Counted from the first letter of the stretch, positions 5,833 through 14,263 are shown. The stretch: 34,490 nucleotides of DNA from Oscillospiraceae bacterium (GCA_017620525.1 JAGAUY010000038.1:1-34490); one strand, 5' to 3'. Translations and numbers: made by a program. Notes: a model not told the origin generated them from the sequence alone.

Positions 5833-8322
5833 ATGAAACTGAAATTCAATGTAACTGGCATGACCTGTGCGGCCTGCGCGGCCCGGGTAGAGAAGGTGAC
5901 GAAGGCCGTGGCGGGTGTGCAGAAGGTTGAGGTCAATCTGCTGGGAGGCACCATGGTCGTGGAAGCTGCCGGTGAGGAGGTGGTGGAGCCCATCATTGCG
6001 GCTGTTATGAACAGCGGTTACGGTGCGTTCATTCCCGGACAGAAGAAGGAAGCCGGGGAAACTGCCGTGCCTGCGGACCATGCGCTGAAGGAAATGAAAA
6101 AGCGGATCATCGGTTCGGCGGTGTTTCTGATCATTCTGATGTATTTCACCATGGGTCATATGGTGGGATTGCCGGCGCCGCATTGGTATCACGGCACCGA
6201 GAATGCCATGGTGGCGGCGCTGCTGCAGTTTTTCCTGACGCTTCCGGCAGTGTACCTGAACCGGGTCTATTACAGCCGGGGTCTGAAGTCCCTGTGGCAT
6301 AAAGCGCCCAATATGGATTCGCTGATCGCTGTGGGTTCCGGTGCGGCGTTGATTTATGGCATTGCCGCCCTGTTCCTGATGGCAGATGCCATGGGCAGCG
6401 GCGACTGGGAGACGGTTTCCCATTACAGCAGGAACCTCTATTTTGAGTCCGCCGCCATGATCCTGACGCTGATCACCCTGGGAAAATTTCTGGAGACCCG
6501 TGCAAAGGGCCGGACCGGTGATGCCATCCGTAAGCTGATGGATCTGAGTCCCAAGACCGCATCGGTTCTTCGGGACGGAACCGAAAGGGAGATTCCGGTG
6601 GAGGAAGTCCGTGTGGGCGACACCATCATCGTCCGCTCCGGCGGCAGCATCCCTGTGGACGGCACTGTCACCAAGGGCAGAGCCGCTGTGGACCAGAGCG
6701 CCCTCACCGGCGAAAGCGTTCCTGTTGAAAAACGCACCGGCGATACCGTCGCTGCCGCAACCATCAATAAGTCCGGTTATCTGGAGTTCCGGGCGGAGAA
6801 GGTGGGTGAGGATACGACGCTGTCGCAGATTATCCACATGGTGGAGGAAGCAGGCGGCTCCAAAGCACCCATTGCAAGACTTGCGGATAAGGTGGCGGGC
6901 ATTTTTGTGCCTGTAGTCATGACCATTGCGGCCGTTACCTTTACGGTCTGGATGCTGCTGGGCAAGGGACTGGAGTTTTCTCTGACCAATGCCATCTCCG
7001 TGCTTGTCATTTCCTGTCCCTGCGCGCTGGGTCTGGCGACACCTGTTGCCATCATGGTTGGCACCGGACGGGGCGCCGGCATGGGTGTCCTTTTTAAGAA
7101 CGCGGAGGCGCTTGAGAATCTGCACAAGGTAGATACCGTCGTGCTGGACAAGACCGGCACGCTTACCACCGGCAAACCTGCGGTCACCGATGTGATCCCC
7201 GCCGGTGTTTCTGAGCGGAAGCTGCTGGCGGTTGCCGCATCCATCGAAAAACACTCTGAGCATCCCTTTGCCAGAGCAATTCTGGAAAAGACCGGGGATA
7301 TGGCTGCTGCGGAGGTGGCCGGATTTGAGACCATTCCCGGCCTGGGCGTCAGCGGCATCGTGGACGGAGTCCGTTACTATGGAGGTAATGAGAAACTGAT
7401 GGCGGAGCATGGAATCGTTGTTCCGCATTATGATTCCCTGGCTTCTCAGGGCAGAACGCCGCTGTATTTCGCTGCAGAGGACGGCACCTACCTCGGTGCC
7501 ATCGCTGCTGCAGATGTGCTGAAGCCGGATTCCGTTGATGCTGTTGCGCAGATGCGAAAACTGCATCTTGACGTTGTGATGCTCACAGGCGATAATAGAC
7601 AGGTAGCACAGGCAATCGCAGCCCAGGCGGGCATTGAACATGTGATTTCCGATGTTCTGCCCGGCGACAAGGCCGGTGTGGTGAAAAAGCTTCAGGGCGA
7701 AGGCCGTCATGTACTGATGGTGGGCGACGGCATCAACGACGCGCCCGCACTGGTAACGGCCGACGTCGGTATGGCCATCGGAGCCGGCACAGATATTGCT
7801 ATGGAATCTGCAGATGTGGTGCTGATGAGCGGCTCTCTGGGCGGTGTCAGCGATGCGGTGCGGCTGAGCAAGGCCACCATCCGCAACATCAGACAGAATC
7901 TGTTCTGGGCATTTTTCTACAACTGTCTGGGTATTCCCGTGGCGGCGGGTCTGCTGTCTCCCATCGGTATCACCCTGAGTCCCATGATCGGCGCGGCGGC
8001 TATGAGCTGCAGCTCTGTTTTCGTGGTCACCAACGCGCTGCGGCTGAATTACTTTAAGATCAAAAAACAAGTCAATGAAACGGTGGCCGAGCCCATCGTG
8101 GAAGAAATCGAGGAGGAAACGAATATGGAAACTGTGATCAAGGTTGAAGGCATGATGTGTCCCCACTGCAAGGCAATGGTCGAGAAGGTCTGCAAGGCGG
8201 TTCCCGGCACTGTTGATGCCGTTGTAGATCTGAAGGCAAAGAACGTCACCGTCACCGGCGATGCCGATCTGGAAGCGCTGAAGAAGGCCATTACCGACGC
8301 AGGTTATGAAGTGATCGGATAA
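5833..8322 (+). CDS. copA: Copper-transporting P1B-type ATPase with N- and C-terminal HMA domains
   Basis: 829 residues from the ATG at 5833 (GAGGTG six bases upstream); an upstream in-frame ATG at 5809 has no ribosome site. It exports Cu(I) across the cytoplasmic membrane using ATP. Domains: HMA1 with GMTCAAC (C12, C15); membrane segments; actuator loop TGES (292-295); transport motif CPC (C395, P396, C397); phosphorylation motif DKTGT (D439); HP (477-478) in the nucleotide domain; GDGIND (631-636). A Glu-rich linker (~747-764) leads to HMA2 (765-829) with CPHC (C776, C779), which has the size of a free CopZ chaperone. HMA2 begins at an internal ATG with a strong Shine-Dalgarno. Divergent from hxlR. 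No separate csoR or copY is visible. Confidence 0.95.
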   Translation: MKLKFNVTGMTCAACAARVEKVTKAVAGVQKVEVNLLGGTMVVEAAGEEVVEPIIAAVMNSGYGAFIPGQKKEAGETAVPADHALKEMKKRIIGSAVFLIILMYFTMGHMVGLPAPHWYHGTENAMVAALLQFFLTLPAVYLNRVYYSRGLKSLWHKAPNMDSLIAVGSGAALIYGIAALFLMADAMGSGDWETVSHYSRNLYFESAAMILTLITLGKFLETRAKGRTGDAIRKLMDLSPKTASVLRDGTEREIPVEEVRVGDTIIVRSGGSIPVDGTVTKGRAAVDQSALTGESVPVEKRTGDTVAAATINKSGYLEFRAEKVGEDTTLSQIIHMVEEAGGSKAPIARLADKVAGIFVPVVMTIAAVTFTVWMLLGKGLEFSLTNAISVLVISCPCALGLATPVAIMVGTGRGAGMGVLFKNAEALENLHKVDTVVLDKTGTLTTGKPAVTDVIPAGVSERKLLAVAASIEKHSEHPFARAILEKTGDMAAAEVAGFETIPGLGVSGIVDGVRYYGGNEKLMAEHGIVVPHYDSLASQGRTPLYFAAEDGTYLGAIAAADVLKPDSVDAVAQMRKLHLDVVMLTGDNRQVAQAIAAQAGIEHVISDVLPGDKAGVVKKLQGEGRHVLMVGDGINDAPALVTADVGMAIGAGTDIAMESADVVLMSGSLGGVSDAVRLSKATIRNIRQNLFWAFFYNCLGIPVAAGLLSPIGITLSPMIGAAAMSCSSVFVVTNALRLNYFKIKKQVNETVAEPIVEEIEEETNMETVIKVEGMMCPHCKAMVEKVCKAVPGTVDAVVDLKAKNVTVTGDADLEALKKAITDAGYEVIG
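8111..8127 (+). other. Internal ribosome site and start inside copA (possible free CopZ-like product)
   Basis: AGGAGG (8111-8116), eight-base spacing, in-frame ATG (8125-8127), exactly at the first residue of the C-terminal HMA domain. Starting here would give a 65-residue protein ending at 8322, the size of CopZ. The Glu codons GAG-GAG-GAA of the acidic linker could produce this sequence by chance. Confidence 0.4.
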
Positions 8323-8355
8323 AACTTTACTGTACGATTTATTGGACTATTGACG

Positions 8356-8364
8356 TGATAGAAT
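8356..8364 (+). promoter_or_regulatory. Weak extended -10 promoter candidate upstream of truA
   Basis: TGA then TAGAAT (8359-8364), with no convincing -35. It sits after copA and 30 bases before the 42-residue ORF. No terminator was found after copA, so read-through is also possible. Confidence 0.3.
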
Positions 8365-8395
8365 ACGGCCAGAAACCAAGAAAGGGTGATGGCAA

Positions 8396-8524
8396 ATGTA
8401 TTCCATGCGATATGTCCACGGTCACATTCAGGTATATGATATGAACGGCAAGTTCCTGTTCTCTGCGGACACGGAACGGGAAGCCAGAGAGGAATTGGAG
8501 GATTATGCGGAATCTGCGGCTTGA
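8396..8524 (+). CDS. Small conserved-looking protein, 42 residues, upstream of truA
   Basis: ATG at 8396 preceded by AAAGGGTG with seven-base spacing; stop at 8522-8524. The protein begins MYSMRYVHGHIQVYDMNG and continues with FLFSADTEREAREELED, a short beta-hairpin-like start followed by an acidic helix. It overlaps the start of truA by 20 bases, so the two are probably translationally coupled. I recall similar short ORFs in related Clostridia but cannot name a family. Function unknown. Confidence 0.55.
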   Translation: MYSMRYVHGHIQVYDMNGKFLFSADTEREAREELEDYAESAA

Positions 8525-9239
8525 CATTTGCTATGACGGCACCCGGTACCGGGGCTGGCAGCGGCTCCCGGGAGCGGATAATACCATTCAGGGAAAACTG
8601 GAAACGGCACTTTCCCGGATCCTGGGAGAACCCATCGAGGTCTCCGGCTCCGGACGTACCGATGCCGGCGTACACGCCAGGCGTCAGGTGGCCAGTTTCC
8701 ACTGTCAGAGCACCATGCCGGCAGCGCAGATTCTGGAGCAGCTGCGCAGGTATTTGCCGGAGGACATCGGCATATACTCCTGTAAAGATGCTTCGGAACG
8801 GTTCCATGCCCGTCTCAATGCCCGCAACAAAACATATTGCTACCGGATCTGGAACAGCGAAATGCCCTGTGTTTTCGACCGCCGGTTCGTGACGGTGATC
8901 CCGGAAACTCTGGATATTGAAGCCATGCGCCGGGCGGCGGAGCATCTGAAGGGACAGCATGATTTTGCTGCCTTCTGCACCAATAAGAAGATGAAAAAGT
9001 CCACCATCCGTCAGATCCACTGGCTGAATATCGAGCGGACGGAGGAGGAACTGCGCATCAGCGTCAACGGAAACGGATTTCTGCACAACATGGTGCGGAT
9101 TATGGTTGGGACGCTGGTGGAAGTGGGCAGGGGACAGCGGGATCCCGACAGCATCCCGGAGCTATTTGAAGGAAAACGTTCCGATGCCGGTTTCCTGATG
9201 CCGCCCCAGGGACTGTGCCTGATGGAGGTAGAATATTGA
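8505..9239 (+). CDS. truA: tRNA pseudouridine(38-40) synthase TruA
   Basis: 244 residues, ATG at 8505, with GGAGG only three bases before it and a further AGAGG at 8488-8492. TruA converts uridines 38-40 of the anticodon arm to pseudouridine. The signature GSGRTDAGVHA is at residues 48-58 with catalytic Asp53. Other conserved parts are DGTRYRGWQR near the start, RFHARLNARNKTYCYRIW, and FLHNMVRIMVGTLVEVGRG near the C-terminus. The length is standard. The stop TGA overlaps the TTG start of the next gene (TTGA), implying coupled translation. Confidence 0.96.
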   Translation: MRNLRLDICYDGTRYRGWQRLPGADNTIQGKLETALSRILGEPIEVSGSGRTDAGVHARRQVASFHCQSTMPAAQILEQLRRYLPEDIGIYSCKDASERFHARLNARNKTYCYRIWNSEMPCVFDRRFVTVIPETLDIEAMRRAAEHLKGQHDFAAFCTNKKMKKSTIRQIHWLNIERTEEELRISVNGNGFLHNMVRIMVGTLVEVGRGQRDPDSIPELFEGKRSDAGFLMPPQGLCLMEVEY

Positions 9240-9577
9240 ACATTCAGATCTTCGGTAAGTCGAAATGCTTCGACACCAAAAAAGCGGAGCGCTGGTTCAA
9301 AGAGCGCCGCATCAAATATCAGTCCATTGATCTGATCCGCTACGGCATGTCCGGCAAGGAATTCGACAGTGTCCTGCGGGCTGTGGGTGGAATCGATAAT
9401 CTGATCGACTGGAACGGAAAGTCTCAGCAGATCACCAATATGAAGTATATGGACGATGTCCGGGCAAAGGAGGACAAGGTCTTTGATGACCCTGCGCTCA
9501 TGAAGACCCCCATTGTCCGCAACGGTAAACAGGCGACGGTGGGGTATTGCCCTGAGATCTGGTCCGCCTGGGTATAA
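9236..9577 (+). CDS. ArsC/Spx-like thioredoxin-fold protein
   Basis: 113 residues from TTG at 9236, chosen because GGAGGT (9224-9229) sits at ideal spacing and the start overlaps the truA stop. It begins MNIQIFGKSKCFDTKKAERW; Cys11 is the single conserved thiol at the position of the ArsC/Spx cysteine, with no second cysteine as in a CxxC form. The cis-Pro motif TPIVRNG and the ending VGYCPEIW are typical of the arsenate-reductase-like family in Clostridia. True arsenate reductase activity is not implied; a redox or regulatory role is equally possible. Followed by a 14-bp terminator hairpin. Confidence 0.85.
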   Translation: MNIQIFGKSKCFDTKKAERWFKERRIKYQSIDLIRYGMSGKEFDSVLRAVGGIDNLIDWNGKSQQITNMKYMDDVRAKEDKVFDDPALMKTPIVRNGKQATVGYCPEIWSAWV

Positions 9578-9585
9578 TCAAGTAC

Positions 9586-9617
9586 GAAAGAAGCTCCTCG
9601 CAAGAGGAGCTTCTTTC
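9586..9617 (+). terminator. Terminator hairpin after truA operon
   Basis: A 14-bp stem formed by GAAAGAAGCTCCTC (9586-9599) and its exact complement (9604-9617) with a GCAA tetraloop. The run of T is weak (TGCGTTTTG follows), but position and stability support a terminator. Confidence 0.75.
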
Positions 9618-9648
9618 TGCGTTTTGCTGAAAAGTTGCAAACTTTTTG

Positions 9649-9677
9649 TTGCAAAACTGCCAAATGAGTGGTATGCT
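9649..9677 (+). promoter_or_regulatory. Promoter-like element upstream of the AGCS symporter
   Basis: TTGCAA (9649-9654), 17-base spacer ending in TGG, TATGCT (9672-9677). It predicts a start near 9684, which would leave the AGGAGG at 9678-9683 outside the mRNA, so either the element is not used or the start differs. GTTGCAAA is repeated 15 bases apart just here. Confidence 0.35.
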
Positions 9678-9692
9678 AGGAGGGAATTTGAA

Positions 9693-11084
9693 GTGGTGCT
9701 GGAAACATTGAATCGCTTTGTATGGGGTGCTCCTGCCCTGGTTTTGATTTTGGGCGTGGGTGTGTATCTGTCCGTCCGGACAGGCTTTGCGCAGATCACT
9801 CTGTTTCCCGCGGCATTGCGGTCGTTCCTTTCCAGTTTGCGCGGCGGAGAACGGGAGGACGGTGTATCTCCCTTTCAGGCGCTGTGTACCGCGCTGGCAG
9901 CCACCGTCGGCACCGGAAATCTGGTGGGCGTAGCAGGAGCAATGGCGCTCGGAGGACCGGGGGCTGTTTTCTGGATGTGGATCTGCGCGTTGCTGGGCAT
10001 GGCAATCAAATTTGCCGAAGCAACTCTGGCAGTCCGTTACCGCATCTGCAGTCAGGGTGAGTACATCGGCGGTCCCATGTATATGATCCGCCGCGGATTG
10101 AGCAAACGATGGCACTGGCTTGCTGGGATCTACAGCTTCTTCGGCGTCGCCGCAGCCTTCGGGGTGGGAAATGCCACCCAGATCAATGCGGTGATCACGG
10201 GACTCAATGAGGTTCTTTCTTCCTTCGGCGGCCGGCAGACCCGCTGCGGAGATCTCGCAATGGGCATGGTGCTGGCGGCGATGATCGGAGCGATGCTCCT
10301 GGGCGGTGCGAAGCGGATCGGCTCCGCGGCTGAAATGCTGGTGCCTTTTGCCGCATGCACTTATGTTCTGCTGAGCGCCGGAGTCCTCATAGTGCGCCGG
10401 GATGCTGTCCCCGGAGCCATCGCCGCCATCGTCAAAGGGGCTTTTTCTCCTGAGGCGGTTACCGGAGGAATGCTGGGTTCGGCATTTCAGGCGCTTCGCA
10501 TTGGGGTATCCCGGGGGGTATTTACCAACGAAGCCGGTATGGGAACGGCATCTATTGCCCATGCCTCTGCGCAGGTTCGTCACCCGGTCTGCCAGGGATT
10601 GATGGGGATTATGGAAGTGTTTCTGGATACCATCGTTATCTGCACCATGACGGCATTGGTGATTCTGGTCAGCGGCGTTCCGGTTCCTTATGGGACCGAT
10701 GCCGGCGGCGCGCTGACGACCCGGGCTTTTGCATCTGTCTACGGAGAATGGGTCACGGTCCTGCTGGCGCTGTCGCTGTGCTGCTTCGCCTTTGCCACTG
10801 TGCTGGGATGGGGCCTGTACGGTGCCCGCTGCGCCCAGTATCTTTTCGGAGCCGGAGCCTGGAAATGGTTTGCTCTGGTTCAGGTGGCCGTGGTTCTTAT
10901 CAGCGCGGTGCTGGAAACCGCCGCGATCTGGTCCCTGGCCGAGATTATGAACGGCCTGATGGTCATCCCCAATCTGATTGCACTGGTCATCCTCAGCCCG
11001 GAGCTGAGCCGGCTGACCATAGAATATAAAACAATATACGGCAGTCCCGCTGCCGTTGGAGGTACCTATGAGAATTTCGATTAA
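9693..11084 (+). CDS. Sodium:alanine/glycine symporter (AGCS/AlsT family)
   Basis: 463 residues from GTG at 9693, nine bases after AGGAGG (9678-9683); the longer open frame upstream runs through the preceding terminator and is not coding. An integral membrane protein with about ten to eleven helices. Family motifs: TALAATVGTGNLVGVAGAMA, GGPGAVFWMW, GEYIGGPMYMIRRGL, and GVFTNEAGMGTASIAHASA. AGCS proteins take up alanine or glycine with Na+ or H+. The aminotransferase gene overlaps its 3' end by 17 bases, suggesting the imported amino acid is then transaminated. Confidence 0.93.
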   Translation: MVLETLNRFVWGAPALVLILGVGVYLSVRTGFAQITLFPAALRSFLSSLRGGEREDGVSPFQALCTALAATVGTGNLVGVAGAMALGGPGAVFWMWICALLGMAIKFAEATLAVRYRICSQGEYIGGPMYMIRRGLSKRWHWLAGIYSFFGVAAAFGVGNATQINAVITGLNEVLSSFGGRQTRCGDLAMGMVLAAMIGAMLLGGAKRIGSAAEMLVPFAACTYVLLSAGVLIVRRDAVPGAIAAIVKGAFSPEAVTGGMLGSAFQALRIGVSRGVFTNEAGMGTASIAHASAQVRHPVCQGLMGIMEVFLDTIVICTMTALVILVSGVPVPYGTDAGGALTTRAFASVYGEWVTVLLALSLCCFAFATVLGWGLYGARCAQYLFGAGAWKWFALVQVAVVLISAVLETAAIWSLAEIMNGLMVIPNLIALVILSPELSRLTIEYKTIYGSPAAVGGTYENFD

Positions 11085-12291
11085 TGCAAACCGCTGTCAG
11101 CCTTCTCCCATGCGTAAGTTCCACCCTTACGCGCTGGAAGCCAAGCGGATGGGTAAGAAAATCTATCATCTGAACATCGGCCAGCCTGACCTGCCCACAC
11201 CTCAGGCATATTATGATGCCATCCGCAGCTTCGATGCTCCCACGTTGGAATATGAAGCATCTCCCGGTATGCCTGCGCTGATCGACGCGATCCGCCGGTA
11301 TTATCAGACTCTGGATGTGTATCTGGATCCCCGTGATATCCTGATCACCACCGGCGGCAGCGAAGCACTGCTGCTGACGCTGCTGAGCATCCTGGATCCC
11401 TATACCGAGGTCATCATCCCCGAACCCTACTATCCCAACTACACCACTTTCGTCAATTCCGCCGGCGGTTTCATCCGTGCCCTGCCTACCAATCCCTGGG
11501 AGGGCTACCGCTATGCCGAGCGGGAGCGCATCGAAAGCCTGATCACGCCCAATACCCGCGCTATCCTGATCACCAATCCCGGCAATCCCACCGGTGTTGT
11601 GCTGACCCAGGAGGAGATGCGCATGATCGCGGACATTGCCAAGAAGCATAATCTGTTCCTGATCTGCGATGAGGTCTACCGTGAATTCTGCTATGATGAT
11701 AAGTTCGGTGTTCCCACCATGGCCCGCTATCGCGATATCGATGAGAATCTGGTCATCATCGACTCTGTCTCCAAGCGGTTCTCCGCCTGCGGTGCCCGTG
11801 TGGGCTGCGTCGTGACCCGCAATCAGGAGCTGCAGCAGGCTCTGGTCAAGTTCTGCCAGTCCCGTCTGTCTGTTGCAACCATTGACCAGCTGGGTGCTGC
11901 CGCTTTGTATGATGTGGATCCCGGTTTCTTCCGGGAGAGCAAGGCTGAGTATAAGCTCCGCCGCGATACGGTTGTCAGCTGCCTGCGTCAGATCCCCGGC
12001 GTGGTGGTGGAGGAGCCTATGGGCGCCTTCTATGTCATGGCCAGTCTGCCTGTTGACGATGCTGACAAGTTCCAGCTGTGGCTGCTCCAGGAATTCGATG
12101 ACAATGGCGACACCGTCATGTTTGCTCCCGGTGCACCTTTCTATGAGACTCCCGGCAAGGGCATCAATGAGGTGCGTATTGCTTACGTCCTGAAGAGCGA
12201 GGACCTGAAGCGAGCCATGGAGCTTCTGGCCAGGGGCATTGCCCGTTATCAGAAGGAAGTCATGAAGGTCGAGTCCATCACCAATGAATGA
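11068..12291 (+). CDS. Pyridoxal-phosphate-dependent aminotransferase, class I/II
   Basis: 407 residues, ATG at 11068 with GGAGG five bases upstream, inside the 3' end of the symporter gene. Fold type I aminotransferase: NIGQPDLPTP near the N-terminus, TTGGSEALLLTL (94-105) for the cofactor phosphate, NPGNPTG (170-176), D201 in DEVY which pairs with the pyridinium nitrogen, K236 in DSVSKRFS as the Schiff-base lysine, and R244. The amino acid substrate cannot be read from sequence; aspartate, aromatic or alanine aminotransferase are possible. The link to an alanine/glycine symporter favours alanine-type chemistry, by inference only. Confidence 0.92.
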   Translation: MRISINANRCQPSPMRKFHPYALEAKRMGKKIYHLNIGQPDLPTPQAYYDAIRSFDAPTLEYEASPGMPALIDAIRRYYQTLDVYLDPRDILITTGGSEALLLTLLSILDPYTEVIIPEPYYPNYTTFVNSAGGFIRALPTNPWEGYRYAERERIESLITPNTRAILITNPGNPTGVVLTQEEMRMIADIAKKHNLFLICDEVYREFCYDDKFGVPTMARYRDIDENLVIIDSVSKRFSACGARVGCVVTRNQELQQALVKFCQSRLSVATIDQLGAAALYDVDPGFFRESKAEYKLRRDTVVSCLRQIPGVVVEEPMGAFYVMASLPVDDADKFQLWLLQEFDDNGDTVMFAPGAPFYETPGKGINEVRIAYVLKSEDLKRAMELLARGIARYQKEVMKVESITNE

Positions 12292-12300
12292 TGCCATCAT

Positions 12301-12331
12301 CCAGGTCGGCTTGGAAGCCGGCCTGGTTTTT
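12301..12331 (+). terminator. Rho-independent terminator after the aminotransferase
   Basis: CCAGG (12301-12305) with CCTGG (12322-12326), extended inward by CGGCTT/AAGCCG, then TTTTT. It starts nine bases after the stop. Confidence 0.85.
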
Positions 12332-12374
12332 GGTTACATTTGTCGAAATACAAAGAATGAGTTGAGGTAATTGC

Positions 12375-12701
12375 GTGATTACATTTATCTGCCTGTTTTT
12401 TCCACCGGTACTGTCGGTTTTTCTGTATGAAAAGATTCAGAAAATCCGCCTGGATCTGCGCAGCTTCTTTGGTTACTACTGCCTGGATGTGGTAATGGTC
12501 AATCTGATCTGCTTTATGGTCAAGCATTTTGTCCTGAATACGGCATCTGATTCCATGGCGGATCTGACGCCTGCCGGGGCCATGAATTATCTGGTGCTGG
12601 CGCTGGCGGCGGCAGTGGTGATGGCTTTCATCTGCGTGTTTGCAAAGAAGAATGTGAAGATCAGCAAAGAGGTTGCCGATGAAGAATACGAAGCTGTTTA
12701 A
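12375..12701 (+). CDS. Small integral membrane protein (three helices)
   Basis: 108 residues from GTG at 12375 with GAGG seven bases upstream. Hydrophobic segments at about residues 2-18, 32-53 and 70-90 predict three membrane helices, with a charged C-terminus (KKNVKISKEVADEEYEAV). I do not recognise the family. It overlaps the phosphoglycerol-transferase-like gene by 23 bases, so the two are translationally coupled and may form a membrane complex involved in cell-envelope polymer synthesis. Confidence 0.7.
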   Translation: MITFICLFFPPVLSVFLYEKIQKIRLDLRSFFGYYCLDVVMVNLICFMVKHFVLNTASDSMADLTPAGAMNYLVLALAAAVVMAFICVFAKKNVKISKEVADEEYEAV

Positions 12702-14217
12702 GCGGTTCAGCCGGAACATCATCTGGGGATGGCCGCTGCTGCTGGTCAGTCTGGTGTCGCTGTACTCCGCCAGATGGTATCTGGAGACCTATGGTCAGCT
12801 GGGATTTGCCGCGGTGCTGTTTACCCTGGGCAACAATCTTTCCGGCACCCAGACCGGTCTGATCACCGCGTATTTCCGGGATGGTTTTCTGCCAGCATTC
12901 CTGTGGAGCCTGCCTGCAGGATTCCTGCTGTTTTACCGCAGCGATGTTTCTGTGAATCTGACGTTTTTCAGCAAATGGAAGCTGCGTCTGTATCCCTGCA
13001 AGAACTGGTTCAGCGGGGCGGTGGCTGTGATCGTGAGTCTGGCGCTGCTGTACGGCGCTGCGGACAGATTTGGGATCATCGAATATGCCATGGGTGCCAT
13101 GAATACCAGTACCCTGTATGAAGATGAATATGTTTTTCCGGAGGATGCATCCATCCGGTTTCCGGAAAAGAAGCGGAATCTGATCTATATTTTTATTGAA
13201 TCCGCGGAAGTGACGTTTCTTTCGGAGGAACAGGGCGGCGCGCTGCAGCACGATGTCGTGCCGGAGATGTATGCCCTGGCCCGGGACAATGTGAATTTCT
13301 CGGATAATGAAGGCGTAGGCGGAGGCTACTCCATGTGGGGCAGCACCTGGACTGTGGGCGGCATGGTTGCCCAGACTGCCGGCGTTCCGCTGCGTTCGCT
13401 TACGGGCATTGGCGGTAATGATACCGGCGCCAACGGCGAAGCCTTTCTGCCTGGCCTTACCGGTATTACGGATATTCTCCATGAGAATGGATACTATCAG
13501 ATGCTGATGGTCGGCTCCGACGGCAGTTTCGGAGGCCGGAACGAATACTATACCCAGCACGGCGTGGACCGGGTCTGCGATCTTTTTACTGCCTATGAAG
13601 ACGGCATCGTGCCGGAAGGATACTATGTCTGGTGGGGTATGGAGGACCGCTATCTCTATGAATATGCCAGACAGGAGATCACGCGGATGGCCCAGGGAGA
13701 TCAGCCTTTTGCCTTTACCATGCTCACTGTGGATACCCATCATGTGGGCGGCTATCCCTGTGCCCTGTGCGGCAGTGAATTTGACCAGCAGTATGAAAAT
13801 GTCTTTGCCTGCACCAGCCGGCAGCTGAATGAATTTGTCGAATGGATCCGGCAGCAGGATTTCTATGAGGATACTGCCATCGTCATCTCCGGCGACCACC
13901 CCACCATGGACGCAGCGTTCATCAATGAGAATGTGGAAAGCCCCTTCTCACGCCGGGTCTACAACTGTTTTATCAACAGCGCAGCGGAGCCGGTCAGCAG
14001 CAAAAACAGGGTATTCTCCACCATGGATATGTTTCCGACAACTCTGGCTGCCATGGGCTGTGAGATCCCGGGACAGCGGCTGGGTCTGGGCGTCAACCTG
14101 TTTTCCGCGGAACCGACGCTGATGGAGCGCTATGGCTACGATGCACTGGATGCGGAGCTGGCGGCCAATACCCCCTTCTACAACTATATTTTCATCCATG
14201 AATATGAGCTGAACTGA
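12679..14217 (+). CDS. LtaS/MdoB-type phosphoglycerol transferase (sulfatase-fold membrane enzyme)
   Basis: 512 residues, ATG at 12679, six bases after GAGG. The N-terminal ~135 residues hold about four membrane helices; the rest is an extracytoplasmic alkaline-phosphatase-like domain. Metal and catalytic landmarks: NLIYIFIES with Glu174, Thr225 in STWTVGGMVAQTAG as the likely nucleophile (cf. TxxGM in MdoB/OpgB), DTHH, and GDHPTMD near residues 410-416. Such enzymes move glycerol-phosphate from phosphatidylglycerol onto lipoteichoic acid or glycans. The GGM-A-Q--GxPL pattern is closer to MdoB/OpgB than to staphylococcal LtaS. Cys residues in YPCALCG are an unusual CxxC. Exact polymer unknown. 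Confidence 0.88.
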   Translation: MKNTKLFKRFSRNIIWGWPLLLVSLVSLYSARWYLETYGQLGFAAVLFTLGNNLSGTQTGLITAYFRDGFLPAFLWSLPAGFLLFYRSDVSVNLTFFSKWKLRLYPCKNWFSGAVAVIVSLALLYGAADRFGIIEYAMGAMNTSTLYEDEYVFPEDASIRFPEKKRNLIYIFIESAEVTFLSEEQGGALQHDVVPEMYALARDNVNFSDNEGVGGGYSMWGSTWTVGGMVAQTAGVPLRSLTGIGGNDTGANGEAFLPGLTGITDILHENGYYQMLMVGSDGSFGGRNEYYTQHGVDRVCDLFTAYEDGIVPEGYYVWWGMEDRYLYEYARQEITRMAQGDQPFAFTMLTVDTHHVGGYPCALCGSEFDQQYENVFACTSRQLNEFVEWIRQQDFYEDTAIVISGDHPTMDAAFINENVESPFSRRVYNCFINSAAEPVSSKNRVFSTMDMFPTTLAAMGCEIPGQRLGLGVNLFSAEPTLMERYGYDALDAELAANTPFYNYIFIHEYELN

Positions 14218-14227
14218 TTCTCAAACC

Positions 14228-14257
14228 TTGACAACAGTGCCCCGTCAATGGTAAAAT
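14228..14257 (+). promoter_or_regulatory. Sigma-A promoter for the cysS operon
   Basis: TTGACA (14228-14233), 18-base spacer ending in TGG, TAAAAT (14252-14257), extended -10. The predicted start near 14264 is at the head of the T-box leader. Confidence 0.8.
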
Positions 14258-14263
14258 ACATAA

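Noticed and set aside
5812-8166. A 784-codon open frame on the minus strand
   Set aside because: It is the antisense of copA, whose motifs are complete; the minus-strand translation has no recognisable family and is His/Gln-rich as expected for a shadow of a biased gene.
9572-9577. TATAAT at the end of the ArsC/Spx-like gene as a promoter
   Set aside because: No -35 at the right distance and a terminator hairpin follows immediately.
9513-9692. N-terminal extension of the AGCS symporter
   Set aside because: It would run through the 9586-9617 terminator and lacks a ribosome site; the family N-terminus matches the GTG at 9693.
10993-12300. A 435-codon open frame on the minus strand
   Set aside because: Antisense of the aminotransferase gene; low complexity and no motif.
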